DNA from: Candidatus Moraniibacteriota bacterium | GTDB taxonomy: Bacteria; Patescibacteriota; Minisyncoccia; Moranbacterales; UBA2206 | Direction of reading: 5' to 3' | Assembly (NCBI GenBank): GCA_027351145.1 | Contig: DAIEIZ010000061.1 | Coordinates: forward strand, 1 to 25,077 | Length of the DNA stretch: 25,077 bases | Shown here: piece after piece, positions 21,430-25,077 of the stretch | How positions within the stretch are numbered: position 1 is the stretch's first letter | Layout: the number at the start of each line of letters is the position of its first letter | The notes under the pieces: generated by a model | The model's database searches: none | What the model saw: only the letters and a program-made list of their open reading frames with translations | What the model was told of the DNA's origin: nothing | Position numbers and translations under genes: made by a program

Positions 21430-22293
21430 ATGATTACATCAGTCAAAGAAATCTTAACTAAAGCTAAGGAAGGTGGTTATGCCGTGGGAGCGTTTAATAC
21501 GGTGAATCTGGAGACAACGCGGGCAATTGTTGCGGCAGCTAAAGCATTGCGATCTCCGGTGATCATTCAAGTTTCGGAAAAAACCTTGGAGTACGCCGGG
21601 GGAAGAGGTATTTTTCATTTAATTAAAAATGAAATAGAATTTTATGCGGGGCAAATTCCAATCGGGATTCATTTAGATCATGGTCATAGTTTTGAGATAA
21701 TCCAGCGCGTGACTGATATTGGATTTCCCTCTGTGATGTATGACGGGTCACGTAAAGATTTTGTAGATAATATGGAAATCACAAAAAAAGTGGTGGATTT
21801 TTGCCACGAACGGGATGTTTCTGTGCAAGGAGAGTTGGGCAATGTTCCGTATCTGAGTGAACAGAAAATGGGAGATGTTGATTGGGATAAATATATGACG
21901 GATCCTGCCCAAGCCGAACAATTCGTAGAAACAACGGGAATTGATGCTTTGGCTGTGGCGATTGGAAATGCTCATGGTTTTTTCAAGGAAAGAGAAATGC
22001 CAGATTGGGAGCGCTTGGACAAAATTGTGAGTCTGGTTTCTGTGCCGATTGTGCTTCATGGGGCGTCTGATTGGGAGGACGGTCGAGCAACTGAAGCGAT
22101 TGAACGGGGAGTGAGCTGTTTCAATATTGACACAAATACACGAATGGCTTTTGTGAATGCACTTAGCAGTATTTTTCATGAAAATAAAGACCCGGGCTTT
22201 GATATGCGTGATATTTTGGAGCAAGCGCGTGAGGCGGTCAGAGAAAGCGTTAAGAGGAAGATTGAATTATTTGGCAGCAATGGAAAGGCTTGA
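21430..22293 (+). CDS. fba: Class II fructose-bisphosphate aldolase
   Basis: Zinc-dependent cleavage of fructose 1,6-bisphosphate into the two triose phosphates. 287 aa. Seen: GGYAVGAFNTVNLETTRAIV near residue 15-34, HLDHG with Asp83 and zinc ligand His84, MYDGSRKDFVDNM, VSVQGELG, IGNAHG (zinc histidine), LHGASD (zinc histidine) and FNIDTNTRMAF in the C-terminal part. It resembles the FbaA/GatY group, so tagatose-bisphosphate activity is possible. It is adjacent to tpiA, the next step of glycolysis, and followed by a terminator. Confidence 0.93.
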   Translation: MITSVKEILTKAKEGGYAVGAFNTVNLETTRAIVAAAKALRSPVIIQVSEKTLEYAGGRGIFHLIKNEIEFYAGQIPIGIHLDHGHSFEIIQRVTDIGFPSVMYDGSRKDFVDNMEITKKVVDFCHERDVSVQGELGNVPYLSEQKMGDVDWDKYMTDPAQAEQFVETTGIDALAVAIGNAHGFFKEREMPDWERLDKIVSLVSVPIVLHGASDWEDGRATEAIERGVSCFNIDTNTRMAFVNALSSIFHENKDPGFDMRDILEQAREAVRESVKRKIELFGSNGKA

Positions 22294-22321
22294 TTTTATG
22301 ATAAAGGAGGTTGAAGTCAAA

Positions 22322-22360
22322 ATGAGGGTTTGTGATAAGAATAGCAAGAACCGAAGTTAA
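22322..22360 (+). CDS. Possible 12-codon mini-ORF
   Basis: ATG 22322 lies 10 bases after AAAGGAGGT (22303-22311), a full ribosome site, and encodes MRVCDKNSKNRS. The frame is also open from ATG 22298. Its end lies in the terminator stem at 22349-22370. It may be a leader peptide, a remnant, or chance. Confidence 0.25.
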   Translation: MRVCDKNSKNRS

Positions 22361-22380
22361 TATTTCGGTTTTTATTTTTA
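22349..22380 (+). terminator. Intrinsic terminator after fba
   Basis: AACCGAA (22349-22355) pairs perfectly with TTCGGTT (22364-22370), loop of eight bases, followed by TTTATTTTTA. It closes the dedA-tpiA-fba group directly before the hydrogenase promoter. Confidence 0.75.
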
Positions 22381-22383
22381 TCG

Positions 22384-22392
22384 TGGTATAAT
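22384..22392 (+). promoter_or_regulatory. Extended -10 promoter of the hydrogenase genes, probably leaderless
   Basis: TGGTATAAT is a perfect extended -10. The predicted RNA start, 7 bases after its last T, is at 22399, the A of an ATG. No ribosome site exists. This points to a leaderless mRNA for the NuoE-like gene. A -35 at 22364 (TTCGGT) is weak and overlaps the terminator stem. Confidence 0.6.
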
Positions 22393-22398
22393 ATGGAT

Positions 22399-22851
22399 AT
22401 GCAAAAAGGTATAACCGTTGAAAAAATATTATTAGAGTGTGAGTCTAAGGCACAAAACTTGCTTCCTACGTTAAAAAAGATTGGTGTAGTTTTTGGTTAC
22501 GTCAGTAAAGAAGATGCGATGAAGGTTGCTGAGTACTTCGAATTGTCTCTGGCTAGAGTCTATGAGGTAGCAAGTTTTTATGATTTAATCGAAACTAAAA
22601 AAACGGCGAATTTGGAAATTAAGGTTTGTTCAGGAGGTGATTGTGTTTTGGGCGATTCGACCGGAATAGTGCATGAGATTGAAAACTATTTTAGAATTAA
22701 GGCTGGTGATGAAAATAATCCAAAAGTAAAATTGAGAAAAATTAGTTGTCTTGGACGGTGCGGAGAAGGGCCGATTATGATAGTAAATGGAAGAGTTTAT
22801 GAAAAAGTGACAAGAAGCTCCATTTATAAGATTTTAGAGGAATGGGCGTAG
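22399..22851 (+). CDS. NuoE-like [2Fe-2S] subunit (hydrogenase HydC type)
   Basis: Electron-transfer subunit of an NAD-linked hydrogenase or Complex I-like diaphorase module. 150 aa. The helical N-terminal part (LLPTLKKIGVVFGYVSKEDA, then VYEVASFYDLIE) and the thioredoxin-like domain with the four cluster cysteines: CSGGDC (spacing C-x4-C) and CLGRC (C-x3-C), followed by GPIMIVNGRVYEKVTR. Start chosen at 22399, at the predicted RNA start; ATG 22393 is in frame but upstream of it. The following NuoF-like and HydA-like genes identify the complex. Confidence 0.85.
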   Translation: MQKGITVEKILLECESKAQNLLPTLKKIGVVFGYVSKEDAMKVAEYFELSLARVYEVASFYDLIETKKTANLEIKVCSGGDCVLGDSTGIVHEIENYFRIKAGDENNPKVKLRKISCLGRCGEGPIMIVNGRVYEKVTRSSIYKILEEWA

Positions 22852-22870
22852 TTTTTTGTACTGTCCTTGA

Positions 22871-23029
22871 GAAGTTGGTGGTCTGGGCATCTCAGATTAT
22901 GGAAAAAGAAAAAAAGAGCTTTTAGTTGAGAAATAGAAGTTGGAGGATTTATTTCCAGAATTTAAAATTAGTGAATCTTGGATTCTTGCCGGAGCTTATG
23001 CTTATGAAGCAGGTGTGAGAATGGCATGA
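22871..23029 (+). pseudogene. Decayed reading frame between the NuoE-like and NuoF-like genes
   Basis: This 190-base gap contains, in one frame, 21 codons (22871-22933), an in-frame TAG (22934-22936) and 30 codons to TGA (23027-23029), with a protein-like end: LEDLFPEFKISESWILAGAY continuing to EAGVRMA. No start codon or ribosome site fits. I infer the remnant of a gene once in the operon; identity unknown. Comparable hydrogenase operons often have a small extra gene at this place. Confidence 0.35.
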
Positions 23030-23044
23030 ATTATTTGAATCTTC

Positions 23045-24229
23045 ATGCAAAAAAATATAAAAATCATTACTGAATATTGGGGCAGGATTGATCCTTTAAA
23101 AATTGAGGATTATTTAAACGTTGGCGGTTATGTAGCGCTTAAAAAATTTATTAAAGAAATGAATCCGGGGAAAGCGCTGGAAGAGGTGAAATTGTCAGGA
23201 CTTTGCGGGCGGGGCGGGGCTGGATTTCTAACTGGAAAGAAATGGGAAATGGTGGCGGAGCAAAAAAGTAAGGAAAAATATTTCATTTGCAATCTGGATG
23301 AATCAGAACCCGGGGTGTATAAGGATCGATTAATCGCGGAAAATAGCCCCCACTTGCTTTTAGAGGGAATTATTATTTCCACTCTCACTATCGGTGCAAA
23401 AAAAGCCTGCATTTATCTTAATGGTAATTACGAAAAAGCAAGAGAAATTCTGGGGCAGGCAATTTCGCAGGCGCTGGAGAATAATTTATTGGGTAAAAAA
23501 ATATTAGGTTCGGAATTTTCCTTGGAGGTGGAAATTTTTTCCGGTGCGGGAGCTTATGTTTGCGGAGAAGAAACGGCACTTATTAATTCTATTGAAGGAA
23601 GGCGCGGCGAACCAAAAATACGCCCACCTTATCCAACAGAATGTGGTCTTTTTGGTAAGCCTACGGCAGTGAACAATGCTGAAACAATTGCCAATATTCC
23701 ATATATAATCCAAAATGGCGGAGAAAAATATTTAGAATGTGCTACAAAATTATTTGTGCTTGGAGGATCTATCAAAAATCGAGGAGTGATTGAGGCGCCA
23801 ATAGGGCTTATGATGAGAGAGGTGATTTTCGAATTGGGTGGCGGAATGTCTGCTGGTAAAGAATTTTGGTTCGCGCAAGTTGGTGGTGCGGCGGGAAAGT
23901 TATATCTTGAAAAAGAGCTGGATGCACCGGTTTTAGGGTCTGGTGCGATTCTTGTTGTGGATAAATTGGCTGATATCCATGACTTATTGCTATCTTGGAC
24001 CGGATTTTTCCGAAGAGAATCATGCGGAAAGTGTGTGCCATGTCGGGAGGGCACTTTTCGTCTCAACGAAATTGCTGAGCGTTTGGCTGATGGAGAAATT
24101 TCCGATCGTGACAAAGAAGCGGTTTTGGATATTTTGTGGACGCTGGAAAATACCACTTTTTGTCCTTTGGGAAAATTTGCGGCCGTGGCTGTGCGCGATG
24201 CGGTGGAAAAACTAGAAATTTTGAAATAA
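23045..24229 (+). CDS. NuoF-like NADH-binding flavoprotein (hydrogenase HydB type, short form)
   Basis: Oxidises or reduces NAD(H) through FMN and a [4Fe-4S] cluster. 394 aa. The FMN/NADH site shows SGLCGRGGAGFLTGKKW (residues 51-67), CNLDESEPGVYKDR (82-95) and GAGAYVCGEETALINSIEGR with RGEPKIRPPYP. The C-terminal cluster has Cys327, Cys330 and Cys333 in SCGKCVPCREGT, and Cys373. It lacks both the N-terminal [2Fe-2S] domain and the C-terminal ferredoxin domain of long HydB proteins, so it is the length of NuoF. In the first motif Cys54 replaces the usual arginine. The HydA-like gene begins three bases after its stop. Confidence 0.9.
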   Translation: MQKNIKIITEYWGRIDPLKIEDYLNVGGYVALKKFIKEMNPGKALEEVKLSGLCGRGGAGFLTGKKWEMVAEQKSKEKYFICNLDESEPGVYKDRLIAENSPHLLLEGIIISTLTIGAKKACIYLNGNYEKAREILGQAISQALENNLLGKKILGSEFSLEVEIFSGAGAYVCGEETALINSIEGRRGEPKIRPPYPTECGLFGKPTAVNNAETIANIPYIIQNGGEKYLECATKLFVLGGSIKNRGVIEAPIGLMMREVIFELGGGMSAGKEFWFAQVGGAAGKLYLEKELDAPVLGSGAILVVDKLADIHDLLLSWTGFFRRESCGKCVPCREGTFRLNEIAERLADGEISDRDKEAVLDILWTLENTTFCPLGKFAAVAVRDAVEKLEILK

Positions 24230-24232
24230 ATT

Positions 24233-25077
24233 ATGCAAATCAAAATCAATAATAAAGAATATGCGGTTAAAATAGGCGAAACCATTCTTCAGGTTTGTCT
24301 GCGTAATGGAATAAAAATTCCCACGCTTTGCGGAACAGATTTTTCACATGAAGGTTTATGTCGAATTTGTGTGGTGGAAAGCGATAAGCGTCTTATTACT
24401 TCCTGTAACACTAAGGTTTCGAAAGATATGGATATTATGACAGAAAGTGAAAATATCTCTAAGGCGAGAAGAATAAATCTGGAACTTTTATGGGCGGATC
24501 ATGCCGGAAAATGCGCTACTTGCAAAAAAAATAAAATGTGTGAGTTGCAAAAACTGGCCGAAGAATATAAAATTGAAAATTTTCATTTTGTGCCGAGGCG
24601 CGGTGAAATAACTGACAGTGAAGAGCAAAAATTACTCAAAGATAATTGGTTGCGTGTTGTTGCGGAAAACGAAAATCCGTGCATTTCTCGTAATTCCGAG
24701 TTGTGCGTGGAATGCCGGCGATGCATTAATATTTGTCCGGAACATAGATTCGGCTTTAATTATCGAGCAGGAGATGTTGTTGTTGGCACGCCGTATGAAA
24801 AAGTGCTGGATTGCAGTTTTTGCGGAAAATGTATCGAGGTGTGTCCGGTGGCGGCGCTTACGGATAAAAACGATTATGCTAAAATTATTGAAGATCTGGA
24901 TGATCTTAAAAAATTTTCCGTGGCGGTTGTTGATTTGGATGTGCGGGAAAAAATACAAGAAAAATTAAAAAGTATCAGTCCGGAAAAAGATTTGGATAAA
25001 TTTTTTTTTGAGCTTGGTTTTGAAAAAGTTATAAATTTGGAAGAAAAAAATCGTGACAGGGAAGACGGAATTATTGC
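24233..25077 (+). CDS. [FeFe] hydrogenase large subunit, HydA type (5' part, runs off window)
   Basis: First 281 codons only. Order of sites: [2Fe-2S] domain with Cys33, Cys43, Cys46 and Cys58; His-Cys [4Fe-4S] site His90, Cys94, Cys97, Cys103; two [4Fe-4S] motifs, Cys158-161-164-168 and Cys194-197-200-204. This is shared by HydA, NuoG and NAD-linked formate dehydrogenase. After it, DDLKKFSVAVVDLDVREKIQ and FFFELGFEKVINLEE resemble the start of the H-cluster domain (family pattern VVVQxAPAVR and ALRRLGFDKV), while no CxYCGVGC as in formate dehydrogenase is seen. The H-cluster cysteines lie beyond the window. The APAVR-like motif is altered to VDLDVR, so the protein is divergent. Confidence 0.72.
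   Translation, partial: MQIKINNKEYAVKIGETILQVCLRNGIKIPTLCGTDFSHEGLCRICVVESDKRLITSCNTKVSKDMDIMTESENISKARRINLELLWADHAGKCATCKKNKMCELQKLAEEYKIENFHFVPRRGEITDSEEQKLLKDNWLRVVAENENPCISRNSELCVECRRCINICPEHRFGFNYRAGDVVVGTPYEKVLDCSFCGKCIEVCPVAALTDKNDYAKIIEDLDDLKKFSVAVVDLDVREKIQEKLKSISPEKDLDKFFFELGFEKVINLEEKNRDREDGII

Noticed and set aside
24618..24968. 116-codon plus-strand frame within the last gene
   Set aside because: The overlapping frame from 24233 carries all iron-sulphur cysteine motifs; this one is Arg/Lys/Cys-rich shadow sequence.
1..25077. TGA recoded as glycine, as in Gracilibacteria and Absconditabacteria
   Set aside because: adk, ruvX and fba end correctly at TGA at the family length, and no conserved gene needs read-through of TGA.
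24233..25077. NuoG of a full respiratory Complex I
   Set aside because: The region after the ferredoxin motifs looks like the start of the H-cluster domain, and no other Nuo genes are seen. Not fully excluded because the gene is cut by the window end.

Overview
The window reads as a chromosomal segment of a Candidate Phyla Radiation (Patescibacteria) bacterium, probably of the Parcubacteria branch. This is inferred from AT-rich DNA, a canonical S10-spc ribosomal protein order, absence of L30 (rpmD) between S5 and L15, few Shine-Dalgarno sites, short fermentative gene sets, and standard use of TAA, TAG and TGA as stops. No 16S rRNA, tRNA, transposase, CRISPR array or integrase was seen.

Region 1 (1-13372) is one long plus-strand cluster: rpsJ, rplC, rplD, rplW, rplB, rpsS, rplV, rpsC, rplP, rpmC, rpsQ, rplN, rplX, rplE, rpsN, rpsH, rplF, rplR, rpsE, rplO, then a small unrecognised gene of 56 aa, secY, adk and map. 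Together they encode ribosome assembly components, the SecY export channel, adenylate kinase and the N-terminal methionine peptidase. The usual tail of this cluster (infA, rpmJ, rpsM, rpsK, rpsD, rpoA, rplQ) is not here. The cluster is interrupted at four gene borders by related inverted-repeat elements of about 95-120 bp. The rpsJ-rplC gap also holds a foldable RNA that ends in a terminator-like hairpin.

Region 2 (13373-20649) is a mixed housekeeping and accessory stretch: ruvX/yqgF, a secreted SGNH hydrolase with a cysteine-rich C-terminal region, argS, an AlkD-type DNA glycosylase, an unrecognised 96-aa ORF, a family 2 glycosyltransferase, a GalT-type nucleotidylyltransferase and a DedA membrane protein.

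Region 3 (20651-25077) is energy metabolism: triose-phosphate isomerase and class II aldolase, closed by a clear terminator. After it comes a new promoter driving a NuoE-like protein, a NuoF-like flavoprotein and, running off the window end, a protein with the ferredoxin-domain layout and the start of the H-cluster domain of an [FeFe] hydrogenase. This set looks like a trimeric NAD-linked hydrogenase that would reoxidise NADH made in glycolysis. A decayed reading frame lies between the first two hydrogenase genes.

The most unusual signals are the inverted-repeat family that partitions the ribosomal operon, the rpsJ-rplC attenuator-like RNA, the isolated 56-aa gene with its own ribosome site and terminator between rplO and secY, and the compact, divergent hydrogenase operon.
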